A DNA stretch of 24,197 nucleotides from CAZCBN01 sp964496975 (GCA_964496975.1 CAZCBN010000045.1:1-24197); one strand, 5' to 3'; positions 1-7,878 are shown, counted from the stretch's first letter. Translations and numbers: made by a program. Notes: generated by a model not told the origin, from the letters alone.

Positions 1-1380
<1,380 letters not shown>

Positions 1381-1512
1381 GGCGTGAACGCGGACCGGCC
1401 CGGTCGATGGTCTCTGTCGCGCGCGCCGTTCCGCGCGGCCGAGACGAACAAACATCGACCAAACACAACCCTTCGGCCGCATCCGGCCCCCGCGGATGAC
1501 GAAAGCACGAGT

Positions 1513-1926
1513 ATGCCCGAACACCGCGCCGACGCCTCGGCCCTCACCATCCTCATCGACGGCCTCTGCCCCCTCTGCAAGCACGAGGGCGACCTGCTCC
1601 GCCGGCTCGACGGCGGCCGTGGGCGGCTCATCGTCCAGGACCTCAACGCGCCGGACTTCGACCCCGCTCGCCACGGCCTGACGATGGACGGCATCCTGGG
1701 CCAGATCCACGCCATCCGCGGCGACGGCTCCATCGTCACCGGCATGGAGGTCTTCCGCCTCGCCTACCGCGCCGTCGGCTGGGGCTGGCTCTGGGCCCCC
1801 ACCGGCTGGCCCGTGCTGCGCCCCGGGTTCGACGCGGCGTACCGCTGGTTCGCCAAGAACCGCTACTGGCTCACGGGTCGCAAAAACCCGTGCGTCGACG
1901 GCCGCTGCGCCGTGCCCTCCCGCTGA
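1513..1926 (+). CDS. DCC-family (DUF393) thiol-disulfide oxidoreductase-like protein
   Basis: Small protein of 137 residues with the signature DxLCPLC near the N-terminus (D16, C19, C22, then E25), which defines the DCC/DUF393 family and resembles a thioredoxin-like CxxC active site. Other family-like segments are VQDLNAPDFD, a conserved Gly-Met-Glu region (TGMEVFRLAYRAVG), the aromatic stretch GWGWLWAPTGWPVL and a late AYRWFAKNRYWLTGR. I chose the ATG at 1513 because the DCC motif then starts 16 residues in; the frame is also open from a GTG at 1384, but the extra 43 residues are Arg/Pro-rich and look non-coding. No strong ribosome binding site is visible. Two further cysteines near the C-terminus (KNPCVDGRC) may be redox-active or metal-binding. 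The substrate is unknown. It may be cotranscribed with thiC, but the 132-nt gap leaves that open. Confidence 0.85.
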   Translation: MPEHRADASALTILIDGLCPLCKHEGDLLRRLDGGRGRLIVQDLNAPDFDPARHGLTMDGILGQIHAIRGDGSIVTGMEVFRLAYRAVGWGWLWAPTGWPVLRPGFDAAYRWFAKNRYWLTGRKNPCVDGRCAVPSR

Positions 1927-2035
1927 TGGCTCGCGTCGGACCCATGTCCCGGCGATCGTTTCGTGATGGCTAAGCGGCGAGGCGTCGCAGCACGAGGCGC
2001 CATCGCCGCGTGCGAACGTAGCCGAACGCGATGCG

Positions 2036-2071
2036 CAAAAAACACAGACGCGGGCCACTGGCCCGCGTCTG
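2036..2071 (-). terminator. Rho-independent terminator of the HPF-like gene
   Basis: A perfect 12-bp stem (arms 2045-2056 and 2060-2071, arm CAGACGCGGGCC on the + strand) closes a 3-nt loop. On the minus strand the stem is followed by TG and then six T (2037-2042). It starts 20 nt after the stop codon of the gene ending at 2091, so it terminates that minus-strand transcript. Confidence 0.9.
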
Positions 2072-2090
2072 CCTGGCTCTCCGGCTCTTC

Positions 2091-2393
2091 TCAGGCCCGC
2101 TTGAGCTTCTTCTCCAGCATGCGGCGCAGCTTGCCCGACGCGGACGTGGTGGCGCTGAAGGGGCTCGCGGCGTGGGCCTCAACCGCGACCGGGTCCATGC
2201 CCTTCGGCCGGGCCTCGATGACGCAACGCTTGTCAACCATGCCGCTGCGCGTCCCGCCGCCGTCTTCCAGGTGCACCTCGACGCGTGTCAGCCGCTCGCC
2301 GAACGACGCGAGCAGGCGCGAGAGCTGGCGCTGGATGTGGCCGTCCAAACGGTCGGACTTGCGCACGTGGCCGTAGTTGATCGCGATCACCAT
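2091..2393 (-). CDS. HPF/RaiA-family ribosome-associated protein (short form)
   Basis: A 100-residue cytosolic protein resembling short hibernation-promoting-factor/RaiA proteins that bind the 30S subunit in slow-growing cells. Supporting pattern: a short first beta strand (MVIAINYGHV), a helix (DGHIQRQLSRLLASFGERL), the strand-turn TRVEVHLEDGGG, then DKRCVIEARPKGMDPVAVEA, and a Lys/Arg-rich last helix (KLRRMLEKKLKRA). It lacks the long C-terminal dimerisation domain of long-form HPF. The start at 2393 is fixed by a perfect AGGAGG about 9 nt upstream; the same frame stays open far upstream only because the DNA is GC-rich. It is the last gene of a minus-strand run and is followed by a strong terminator. 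A 437-nt gap separates it from the phosphodiesterase gene, so it probably has its own promoter. The exact role in hibernation is inferred. Confidence 0.82.
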   Translation of the reverse strand: MVIAINYGHVRKSDRLDGHIQRQLSRLLASFGERLTRVEVHLEDGGGTRSGMVDKRCVIEARPKGMDPVAVEAHAASPFSATTSASGKLRRMLEKKLKRA

Positions 2394-2573
2394 GCTGTTG
2401 GCCTCCTGACGGGCGCGGCAGAACGCCGCGCCTCGATACCCCAGAACGCCGCGCGGCCCCGCGGCCGCCGCGCGAGTGCCCGCGTTGAGCCGGGGTCGAT
2501 CGCCGCGTCTCGCGTGGATCGGACCGGCCTCTCGGCGTCGCGGGCCCGGGCGCCCGTGCGCCCGCCGCAGGGT

Positions 2574-2640
2574 CGGCTTTTTCGCGCCGTCCCCAACAAC
2601 AAAGTACGTGCGGTGGCCGTCGATGTTCACGAAAAAGCCG
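2574..2640. repeat. 11-bp perfect inverted repeat with 45-bp spacer
   Basis: CGGCTTTTTCG at 2574-2584 is exactly complementary to CGAAAAAGCCG at 2630-2640. The arms contain the only T5/A5 runs in this gene-free stretch. The 45-bp spacer makes a simple intrinsic terminator unlikely. It could be the ends of a small non-autonomous element, a regulator site pair, or chance. Confidence 0.6.
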
Positions 2641-2749
2641 CAGAAGTCGCCCCAACCGCCCGGGTCGCACGCTGTTCGTACGTCCGTCTGACAAACGCCG
2701 ACGACGGGGTCGCGCAGGCAACACGGGGTGGTGCGAGGAGCCGGCTCGG

Positions 2750-2797
2750 AGAGCCGGCCTACCCAAGAGCGGGCCTCCCCAAGAGCCGGCCTGCCCA
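2750..2797. repeat. Three 16-bp tandem repeat units
   Basis: Units at 2750-2765, 2766-2781 and 2782-2797 follow AGAGCSGGCCTNCCCA, differing at one S position and one N position. A degenerate fourth unit may follow from 2798. The array lies 34 nt past the stop codon of the minus-strand phosphodiesterase gene. Confidence 0.75.
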
Positions 2798-2830
2798 GAA
2801 CGGGTTCGCCCGAAATGGGCGGCGCGATCG

Positions 2831-3808
2831 TCAGTCGCGCGGCAGGCCGCGCTCGCGGGCTCGCACGCCGACGTCGGGGAAGTCGGTGAAGAGGCCGCCG
2901 GTGGGGCCGACGGCGGCGAGGGCCTGCTGCATCTCGTCCTCGCGCGCGCCGTAGGTCCATGGGTAGACGGCGAGCGAGAGTTGCTTGGCGCGCGCCACCA
3001 GCGGCGACTCCCCGAGCCGCCCGTTGACGCCGCGCGTCAGGACGAGCGCCTTGCGCGGGCCGATGCCGTGCAGGATGGGAGCGAGGGTTTCGAGTTCGCC
3101 CGGGGCGGGTTCTTCTGTGATGAGCCAGACCATGCGGAGGTCGGTCTTCATCTCCTCTTTCATGCGCACGATGGAGGCGGACTCGAAGACCTGGACGATG
3201 CAGGCGTCGTCCGCCGCGCCGTAGCCGGCGCGGGAGAGGGCCGCGAGCAGGACGGGCTCGATGGGCTGGCCGGCGTCGCGGTGGAAGGCGGGGCCCTTGG
3301 GCTCGGGGATGACGCCGACGCGGCGGCCGGTGCGGGTGTTGAGGTCGTTGACCAGGGCGAGCATCTCGGTGAGCGTGGCGACCGTGTGGCCGGTGGCGTT
3401 GGGGGTGTGGTGCCCGGTTTTGTTGAGGGTTTTCAGCTCGGCGAGGGTGAAGTCGAGGGCGTACCAGTGGCCGTCGGCGCGCGCGCGGCCGGGGAGTTTC
3501 TCCTCGCAGTCGGTGGTGGCCTCGAGCGTCAGGTCGTGCAGGCAGACGGGGACGTTGTCCTTCGAGAGCACCACGTCGGGCTCGATGTAGTCGGCGCCCA
3601 TGGCGTGCGCGGCGGCGTAGGCGGCGAGGGTGTGCTCGGGGAGATAGCCGCTGGCGCCGCGGTGGGCGATGATGACGGGGCCCGGCGTTTGCGCCGGCGC
3701 GGTCGCGGCGATGGGGCCTGCCAGCAGGCCCGCGAGGAGGCCGGCGAAACGGCGCGCGCGGCGTGCGTGCTTGGGTCGAGGGCCGGTGTGGGGCGGGCGG
3801 GTGGTCAC
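2831..3808 (-). CDS. Exported glycerophosphodiester phosphodiesterase (GlpQ-like)
   Basis: Hydrolyses glycerophosphodiesters from phospholipid turnover to glycerol-3-phosphate and an alcohol; 325 residues. A basic N-terminus (KHARRARR), a hydrophobic core (FAGLLAGLLAGPIAATAPA) and an AxA-type site before Q40 form a signal peptide, so the enzyme is probably periplasmic. GDPD motifs: HRGASGYLPEHT (H49, R50, E58), DYIEPDVV (E76, D78) and the catalytic CLHDLTLEATTD (H91). The order, with YALDFTLAELKTL and later FTDFPDVG, fits the periplasmic GlpQ branch rather than the short cytosolic UgpQ type. The GTG at 3808 is the start: it overlaps the stop of the upstream membrane-protein gene by 4 nt (GTGA), which indicates translational coupling, and it places the signal peptide correctly. 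The frame runs on upstream but antisense-like. No glycerol-3-phosphate transporter is nearby. Confidence 0.92.
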   Translation of the reverse strand: MTTRPPHTGPRPKHARRARRFAGLLAGLLAGPIAATAPAQTPGPVIIAHRGASGYLPEHTLAAYAAAHAMGADYIEPDVVLSKDNVPVCLHDLTLEATTDCEEKLPGRARADGHWYALDFTLAELKTLNKTGHHTPNATGHTVATLTEMLALVNDLNTRTGRRVGVIPEPKGPAFHRDAGQPIEPVLLAALSRAGYGAADDACIVQVFESASIVRMKEEMKTDLRMVWLITEEPAPGELETLAPILHGIGPRKALVLTRGVNGRLGESPLVARAKQLSLAVYPWTYGAREDEMQQALAAVGPTGGLFTDFPDVGVRARERGLPRD

Positions 3809-4227
3809 GGCGTGGGGTCTCCGTGGCCCAGGCGTTCGAGAGCCTTGGTGGAGGCACGCGAGGTGTACACGCGGCGGTCGGAGAGGAGCCAGAACTCCAC
3901 GCCGTTGGCGAGCCAGAGGAACAAGATCGCGGCGATGAACGCGAGTAGGGGGAGGGTGACGGCGTTGACGATGTCGAGCAGGATGACGAGCACGCAGACG
4001 TTGCCGCCGTACTTCACGACGCGAATGACACTGTTGACGCGCCGCACCATCAGCCCGAGGAAGAGCCATGGCAGGAGAAAGAGCGCGACCGCGCAGCCGG
4101 CGGAGATGTAGCCCACCGGCGGCGGCACACGCCACGCGATCGAGAAGACGTAGAGCATGATGAGGATGTTGAAGGTCGCCCCGACGGGGCCGTGATTCTC
4201 GAAATAACGTTTGAAGCGCTGGATCAT
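3805..4227 (-). CDS. Small membrane protein of unknown function
   Basis: A 140-residue protein with no family I recognise. Hydrophobic segments are at about residues 17-36 (NILIMLYVFSIAW), 39-62 (ISAGCAVALFLLPWLFLGLMV) and 74-113 (a long stretch that could hold two helices, VCVLVILLDIVNAVTLPLLA onward), giving three or four transmembrane helices. The N-terminus (MIQRFKRYFENHG) is short and basic and the C-terminus (RRVYTSRASTKALERLG) is soluble and basic. The ATG at 4227 has only a poor GAG-type ribosome binding site. Its stop overlaps the GTG start of the glycerophosphodiesterase gene by 4 nt, so the two are almost certainly cotranscribed and may act together at the envelope. That functional link is inference. 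Confidence 0.8.
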   Translation of the reverse strand: MIQRFKRYFENHGPVGATFNILIMLYVFSIAWRVPPPVGYISAGCAVALFLLPWLFLGLMVRRVNSVIRVVKYGGNVCVLVILLDIVNAVTLPLLAFIAAILFLWLANGVEFWLLSDRRVYTSRASTKALERLGHGDPTP

Positions 4228-4309
4228 GAGGGGGCTCTGCGTGGCGCCCGGTGCGTGCCGGGTGCCTGCGTGGGGCGTGCCGGGTGTGTGTTCGCTGTGG
4301 GGGTGCGGC

Positions 4310-4783
4310 TCAGGCTTCGGCGATGCGGGTGACGACGCGGACGCCGGCGTCGAGCATCTTGTGGACGGGGCACTTGTCGGCGATCTCGGCGAGGCGGGCC
4401 CGCTGCTCGGCGGAGAGGAGGGGGCCGACGATGCGGAGCGTCACGTCGACGTGGTCCATGATCGGCGCCGGCTCGGTGGGCTCGCCCGGCAGGTCGGTCT
4501 TGCGGCTCGCGGCGGGGCGGCGGTCGTGCGAGAGGTCGAGGTCGACGCGTTCGAGGGGCCAGCCCTTGCGGTCGGCGTACATGCGCACGGTGATGGCCTT
4601 GCACGCGGCGAGCGAGGCGAGCAGCAGCTCGTAGGGCGTGGGGCCGGTGTCGTGGCCGCCCAGGTCGGGCGGCTCGTCGGCGCGGAGGGTGTGCAGCGGG
4701 GCGGGCGAGCCGTCGCGTGCAGGGACGGTGAGGTCGGTCTCGTAGGGCGTGCGGCCGATGGTGGCCTTCAGGGTCGCCTGCAT
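4310..4783 (-). CDS. OsmC/Ohr-family protein
   Basis: OsmC-family proteins are cytosolic thiol peroxidases that reduce organic hydroperoxides; 157 residues is a normal length. Diagnostic segments: LGGHDTGPTPYELLLASLAAC followed by KAITVRMYADRKGWPL, with E52 and the first redox Cys C61 at the head of the central helix. The second redox Cys is C138 in ADKCPVHKML. An internal PGEPTEPAP loop separates the two halves of the fold. The ATG at 4783 has AAGGA 8 nt upstream. It lies between the lipoprotein gene (43 nt upstream) and the membrane-protein gene (82 nt downstream) on the same strand, so cotranscription is plausible. The branch (OsmC, Ohr or YhfA-like) is not decided here; the TGPTPYELLLASLAACKAIT pattern is common in the general OsmC-like group. 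Confidence 0.93.
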   Translation of the reverse strand: MQATLKATIGRTPYETDLTVPARDGSPAPLHTLRADEPPDLGGHDTGPTPYELLLASLAACKAITVRMYADRKGWPLERVDLDLSHDRRPAASRKTDLPGEPTEPAPIMDHVDVTLRIVGPLLSAEQRARLAEIADKCPVHKMLDAGVRVVTRIAEA

Positions 4784-4826
4784 CGGCGGGGTCCTTGTGC
4801 GGGGCGCCGCGGGGCGCTTGGGGGAC

Positions 4827-5186
4827 TCAGTGGGCGGCGAGGGTCTCGTTGACGAAGGCGTCGCGCTCGGCGTCGGTCATGTTGGCGGTCCAGTATTCCT
4901 TGCAGCCGTCGCAGCAGAAGCCGACGGTGTGGCCGTTGTGGACCACGGTGCCGCCGGACTCGGTGACGCCCTCGCGGCCGATGGGGCAGATGGCGTTGAT
5001 GGGGGCCGCGGCGGCGACGGACGTGGCCTGGGCCGGGGCGGCCTCCGCGGGCGCGGCCTCCAGGGCCTGGGCGTCGGTCTGCGGCACCTCGCATGTGGTG
5101 GAGCACGCGGGCAGGAACGCGGCGGCGAGGCCCGCGAGCGCGAGGGCGGCGGCGGAGCGGAGGCTGCGGCGGCGGTCGGTCGGCAT
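4827..5186 (-). CDS. Putative lipoprotein with a TRASH/YHS-like cysteine domain
   Basis: A 119-residue protein. A basic start (MPTDRRRSLR), a hydrophobic stretch and a lipobox (F-L-P-A-C28) predict a lipid-anchored secreted protein. An Ala/Pro/Gln linker (about 33-62) precedes a compact C-terminal domain: INAICPIGREG (C67), VVHNGHTVGFCCDGCKEYW (C91, C92, C95, W99) and an acidic helix. The C-P-I-G...GFCCxxCKxxW layout resembles YHS/TRASH metal-binding domains, where cysteines hold copper or another soft metal. The ATG at 5186 is supported by AAGGAG 8 nt upstream. It is followed after 43 nt by the OsmC-like gene, so a shared role in redox or metal stress is possible but not shown. Metal identity is unknown. 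Confidence 0.83.
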   Translation of the reverse strand: MPTDRRRSLRSAAALALAGLAAAFLPACSTTCEVPQTDAQALEAAPAEAAPAQATSVAAAAPINAICPIGREGVTESGGTVVHNGHTVGFCCDGCKEYWTANMTDAERDAFVNETLAAH

Positions 5187-5261
5187 CGGGCGGGCTCCTT
5201 ACGTCGGGTTGGGCGTTCGGTTTGGGTGGTCGGTGTGAGGGGGCGGCGTGTCTCGGCGCGG

Positions 5262-5924
5262 TCACCAGATGCGCCGCGAGGCGAAGGGTACGGCCCAGCG
5301 GGCGATGAGCACGGCCAGGCCGGCTTTGATGAGCATGCCCGGCAGGAAGGGGAGCAAGCCCCCCTGCACCGCCCGCCAGGGGGTGAAGCCGTTGACGATG
5401 GCGAGCCACGGCACGCCGACGGCGAAGATGACCGCGTGGGCGGCGAGGACGGCCAGGACGATGGCCCCCCAGCCGCGGATGCTGCCGTCGCGTCGCTTCA
5501 GGATGGGCGCCATGACGGGCTGGCAGAGGGCGAAGCCGACGAGGTAGCCGCCGGTCTGCCCCAGGATGACGGCGAGGCCCCCGCGCCCCTCGGAAAAGAC
5601 GCCGGCCCCCAGGGCGCCGACGAGCAGGTAGAGCCCCATGCTGACAAGTCCGAGCCGCGGGCCGATGCAGAGGGCGCAGAGGATGACGGCGAGGTCTTGC
5701 AGCGTCATCGGCACGCCGTCGGGGGGCAGGGGGACGGCGATGCGGGCGCCGATCGAGGGGAGCATCGCGAACATGACGACACCCAGGGCGCGGGCGGCCC
5801 AGAGGTTCAGCCGCTGCTGGCGGGCGTCGGCGGGCGACTCGGCGCGGTCGAGGGCGGTGTCGGCGTCTGCGGCGGCGGAACGGGCTTGGGCGGCGAGGGG
5901 CAGACCTGTTCCGGGGTGCGGCAT
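5262..5924 (-). CDS. bioY: BioY, substrate-binding subunit of a biotin ECF transporter
   Basis: BioY is the membrane S-component that captures biotin; 220 residues from the chosen start. Family landmarks: VPMTLQDLAVIL (about 71-82), GPRLGLVSMGLYLLVGALGAGVF (88-110), GGLAVILGQTGGYLVGF (115-131), and PFLPGMLIKAGLAVLIA near the C-terminus (192-208). About six hydrophobic segments are visible. A hydrophilic extension of about 40 residues (Ala/Asp/Arg-rich) precedes the first helix, longer than in typical BioY. The ATG at 5924 was chosen; a GTG at 5945 would add seven residues. No clear ribosome binding site is seen. The energising ATPase and EcfT partner are not in the window, so it works alone or with a shared ECF module elsewhere. 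It starts divergently from the gene at 6062. Confidence 0.93.
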   Translation of the reverse strand: MPHPGTGLPLAAQARSAAADADTALDRAESPADARQQRLNLWAARALGVVMFAMLPSIGARIAVPLPPDGVPMTLQDLAVILCALCIGPRLGLVSMGLYLLVGALGAGVFSEGRGGLAVILGQTGGYLVGFALCQPVMAPILKRRDGSIRGWGAIVLAVLAAHAVIFAVGVPWLAIVNGFTPWRAVQGGLLPFLPGMLIKAGLAVLIARWAVPFASRRIW

Positions 5925-6014
5925 GTCCCAAGTCTCAACGCGCACGCGGGCAGCGTCAAATGCGACGGGGACGGCCCGCGTTCGGCCTCGGCGGCGGGCG
6001 CGGCACGGCGGGTC

Positions 6015-6020
6015 TACCCT
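6015..6020 (+). promoter_or_regulatory. Possible -10 element (TACCCT)
   Basis: TACCCT fits TANNNT and lies in the 137-nt divergent region before the gene at 6062. It would give a leader of about 35 nt carrying the GGGGAGG ribosome binding site. No -35 box is evident. Confidence 0.3.
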
Positions 6021-6061
6021 GACGGCTCGCGGGCGTTCTGGGGACGCTGCGGGGAGGATCG

Positions 6062-6778
6062 ATGAGCACCCGTCTGGTTCTGGCGGCGGTGTTTGCCGTG
6101 GTGTCGCTGTCGATGCTGGTGGCGGCGGTGCTGTTCGACGCCGACAAGCCGGGGGCCGTGCTGGGCCTGCTGGGCAACCTGGGCTCGGAGATGATCGGCC
6201 TGGCCCTGACGGTCGCGATCATTGACTGGCTGCTGGAGCGGCGGAAGCTGAACGATGAGGTGCAGCACCTCGCGTGGCGCATGCTGCACGACGTGGACCA
6301 CGCTTTTTGGGTGTGGCAGGGGGGGCGGCGGGAGTTTCACCTCGCGGAGCTGACGGGTCTCATCAACCTTGCGTCGCCCGCGGACCCGATGCTTAGGACG
6401 ACGCAGGAGTTGTTTGTGAACTTGGGCATCCGCTCAAGCGACAACCTGCGGCTGCTGCCGCGGCTGATGCGGCACGACCGGCGGTTGAAGGCGGCGATGA
6501 AGTCGCTGGCGGGGCTCGCGCAGATCCGCGAGGCGAAGCTGGACACGGGGTATGTGATCCAGGGGCTGAAGCAGGCTGTCGCGAGCCTGGCGGAGCTGAC
6601 GGGGCAGGACGCGGCGACGGGGGAGTTCGCCGTGGCGAAGAGCTTCCGCGACCCGTCGGAGTCGGCGCAGCAGGCGCGGTACCAGGGCGCGGTGCAGGAC
6701 TACATGTTCCAGCGGTCGGAGCGCGGCATGAACACCACGGCGTTTGACCAGGCCCAGGCGGACCGGGGCAACCGCTGA
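6062..6778 (+). CDS. Two-helix membrane protein of unknown function
   Basis: A 238-residue protein not matched to a named family. Two N-terminal transmembrane helices are clear: about residues 4-25 (RLVLAAVFAVVSLSMLVAAV) and 34-57 (LGLLGNLGSEMIGLALTVAI). They are followed by a charged juxtamembrane segment (WLLERRKLNDEVQHLAWRML) and a soluble, mostly helical domain of about 180 residues. This layout, with a DWLLERR boundary after helix 2, is seen in many uncharacterised bacterial proteins with a cytoplasmic helical domain. The ATG at 6062 is well supported by GGGGAGG 5 nt upstream. The C-terminus is Gln/Asp/Arg-rich. It lies divergent to bioY and is followed by short GC-rich tandem repeats. 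Function unknown. Confidence 0.8.
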   Translation: MSTRLVLAAVFAVVSLSMLVAAVLFDADKPGAVLGLLGNLGSEMIGLALTVAIIDWLLERRKLNDEVQHLAWRMLHDVDHAFWVWQGGRREFHLAELTGLINLASPADPMLRTTQELFVNLGIRSSDNLRLLPRLMRHDRRLKAAMKSLAGLAQIREAKLDTGYVIQGLKQAVASLAELTGQDAATGEFAVAKSFRDPSESAQQARYQGAVQDYMFQRSERGMNTTAFDQAQADRGNR

Positions 6779-6789
6779 GCGGCGTGCCC

Positions 6790-6834
6790 GGTGCCGGCTC
6801 GGACGGTGCCGACTCGCTCGGTGCCGGCTCACAC
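6790..6834. repeat. Three 15-bp tandem repeat units
   Basis: Units at 6790-6804, 6805-6819 and 6820-6834 all begin GGTGCCGRCTCN and differ at a few positions; a partial fourth (GGTGCGACG) follows. The array starts 12 nt after the stop of the gene ending at 6778, between it and the convergent BFD-like gene. Confidence 0.65.
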
Positions 6835-6896
6835 GGTGCGACGTGCGCGGTCGGCGCGGGCCGGGGTCTGGGCGGGCCGGGCCTTTGGCGGGTAGG

Positions 6897-7202
6897 TCAG
6901 GCGGGGTCGGGCGGTGGGGGGGCGGCCGGGGGGTCGGCGTCGGCGGGCCGCTCGCCCGTGGCGCGGTACACCACGCGGCCTTGGGCATAGGCGTCAGACT
7001 CAAAGGGCAGATCGGGCGTGTCGCCGCGGCGGTGCTGCGCGTGCAGCGACCGCAGAAACGGCACGCACCACCCGCAGCCCGTGCCGGCGGAAAGGCACTC
7101 GCTGATGAGGCTCGCGACCGGCGGGTCCTCGCGCGCGAGATAGCCGCGGATTTTTCGCAGGCTTACGCGGAAGCAGAGGCAGACGTCGTCATCCGGCCGC
7201 AC
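6897..7202 (-). CDS. BFD-like [2Fe-2S]-binding protein
   Basis: A 101-residue protein with a bacterioferritin-associated-ferredoxin-like cluster domain at its N-terminus. The ligands form C8-x-C10, then 32 residues, then C43-x2-C46 (VCLCF ... GTGCGWC), the classical BFD spacing. An extra Cys (C36) lies between. The cluster domain is followed by PFLRSLHAQH, then a low-complexity Asp/Pro/Ala tail. The likely start is the GTG at 7202, which puts the cluster at residue 8, with TATTCT 5 nt before it and no Shine-Dalgarno. The frame is open further to an ATG at 7274, but that would interlock with the SET gene start. BFD proteins pass electrons to release iron from bacterioferritin; no bacterioferritin is in the window, so the partner is unknown. 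Confidence 0.8.
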   Translation of the reverse strand: MRPDDDVCLCFRVSLRKIRGYLAREDPPVASLISECLSAGTGCGWCVPFLRSLHAQHRRGDTPDLPFESDAYAQGRVVYRATGERPADADPPAAPPPPDPA

Positions 7203-7207
7203 AAGAG

Positions 7208-7213
7208 AGAATA
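7208..7213 (-). promoter_or_regulatory. Possible -10 element for a leaderless BFD-like transcript
   Basis: TATTCT on the minus strand ends 5 nt before the GTG at 7202. No Shine-Dalgarno is present, so transcription could start at or next to the start codon. No -35 box is evident. Confidence 0.4.
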
Positions 7214-7272
7214 GCGCGGGCGTCGGCGGGATCGCCCCGGCCTGCCGCCCGGAGCGCGGCAAGAATCGCCGC

Positions 7273-7878
7273 ATGCACGAGCCCCTCTCCCGCGACACGC
7301 CGCCGCGCTCCCCGCGCGTCCCGCACACCCAGCACCGCTTTGCCGACGCGGCGCGGGAGGGGTGGGTGATCCGCAACTCGCCGATTGAGGGGCGGGGCGT
7401 CTTCGCGGGGCGGTCCTTTGCGGCGCATCAGGCGATCTGGCGCTTTGACCACACGCGGCGCATCGCGGCGGAAGAGACGTGGCCCATGGAGTTTGTCGCC
7501 CACCCCGAGCACTGCGACCGGCTCGCGGGGGGCGACATCGTGCTGCTCGTCGAGCCGGACAGTTGCATCAACGCGAGCTGCGACCCCTCGTGCTACGTGC
7601 AGTGGGCGGGCGAGGTCGCGACCCTTGCCGCCCGGCGGGACATCGCGCCCGGCGAGGAGCTGACGACCGACTATCTCATCGGCTCGCACGACGAGGAGCC
7701 GTGGGACTGTCGCTGTGGCTCGGCCCGCTGCCGGGGTCGCAACCCGGGCAGCTACTTTGACCTGCCCGCCGCCATCCGCCGCGAGTACGAGCCGCTGCTC
7801 GCCGGGTGGTTCATCCGGCAGAACCTCGACCGCTACCGAGCGTCGTGCCGCGAGCTGGGCCTCACGCCGCGGGCGTGA
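7273..7878 (+). CDS. SET-domain protein (putative protein-lysine methyltransferase)
   Basis: SET domains transfer methyl groups from S-adenosylmethionine to lysine side chains. This 201-residue protein has the expected order: an N-terminal SET motif IEGRGVFAGRSF (about 38-49), the N-x-S-C-D-P motif as NASCDP (100-105, His replaced by Ala), the catalytic-Tyr region GEELTTDY (127-134), and a post-SET-like cysteine cluster WDCRCGSARCRG (C146, C148, C153) that with C103 could bind zinc. A helical tail of about 45 residues follows. The ATG at 7273 has no Shine-Dalgarno sequence; AAGAAT 6 nt upstream is one base off TANNNT. It is divergent to the BFD-like gene and convergent with the HAD gene (27 nt apart). 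Bacterial SET proteins occur sporadically and their targets are mostly unknown; the target here cannot be told. Confidence 0.9.
   Translation: MHEPLSRDTPPRSPRVPHTQHRFADAAREGWVIRNSPIEGRGVFAGRSFAAHQAIWRFDHTRRIAAEETWPMEFVAHPEHCDRLAGGDIVLLVEPDSCINASCDPSCYVQWAGEVATLAARRDIAPGEELTTDYLIGSHDEEPWDCRCGSARCRGRNPGSYFDLPAAIRREYEPLLAGWFIRQNLDRYRASCRELGLTPRA

Larger units (their letters stand above)
2394..2830. other. Gene-free region between the HPF-like and GDPD genes
   Basis: This 437-nt stretch has no convincing gene. It holds an 11-bp inverted repeat (2574-2584 / 2630-2640) and three 16-bp tandem units (2750-2797), reported separately. It should also contain the promoter of the HPF-like gene, but I cannot pick out a clear one. 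On the minus strand, in the same frame as the HPF-like gene, about 2600-2710 reads like protein (GGWGDFCGFFVNIDGHRTYF) with mostly G/C-ending codons, yet there is no good start codon or ribosome binding site. It could be a decayed gene or chance. Confidence 0.5.

Noticed and set aside
1384..1512. N-terminal extension of the DCC-family protein from a GTG at 1384
   Set aside because: The 43 extra residues are Arg/Pro-rich and precede the conserved start of the family.
2091..3857. 588-residue minus-strand frame covering the HPF-like gene and the GDPD region
   Set aside because: Only the last 100 codons are real (AGGAGG start at 2393). The rest is an Arg/Pro/Ala-rich antisense-type translation over the GDPD gene in another frame.
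2981..4111. 376-residue plus-strand frame opposite GDPD
   Set aside because: Gly/Val/Glu/Asp-rich antisense shadow; GDPD has signal peptide and catalytic motifs.
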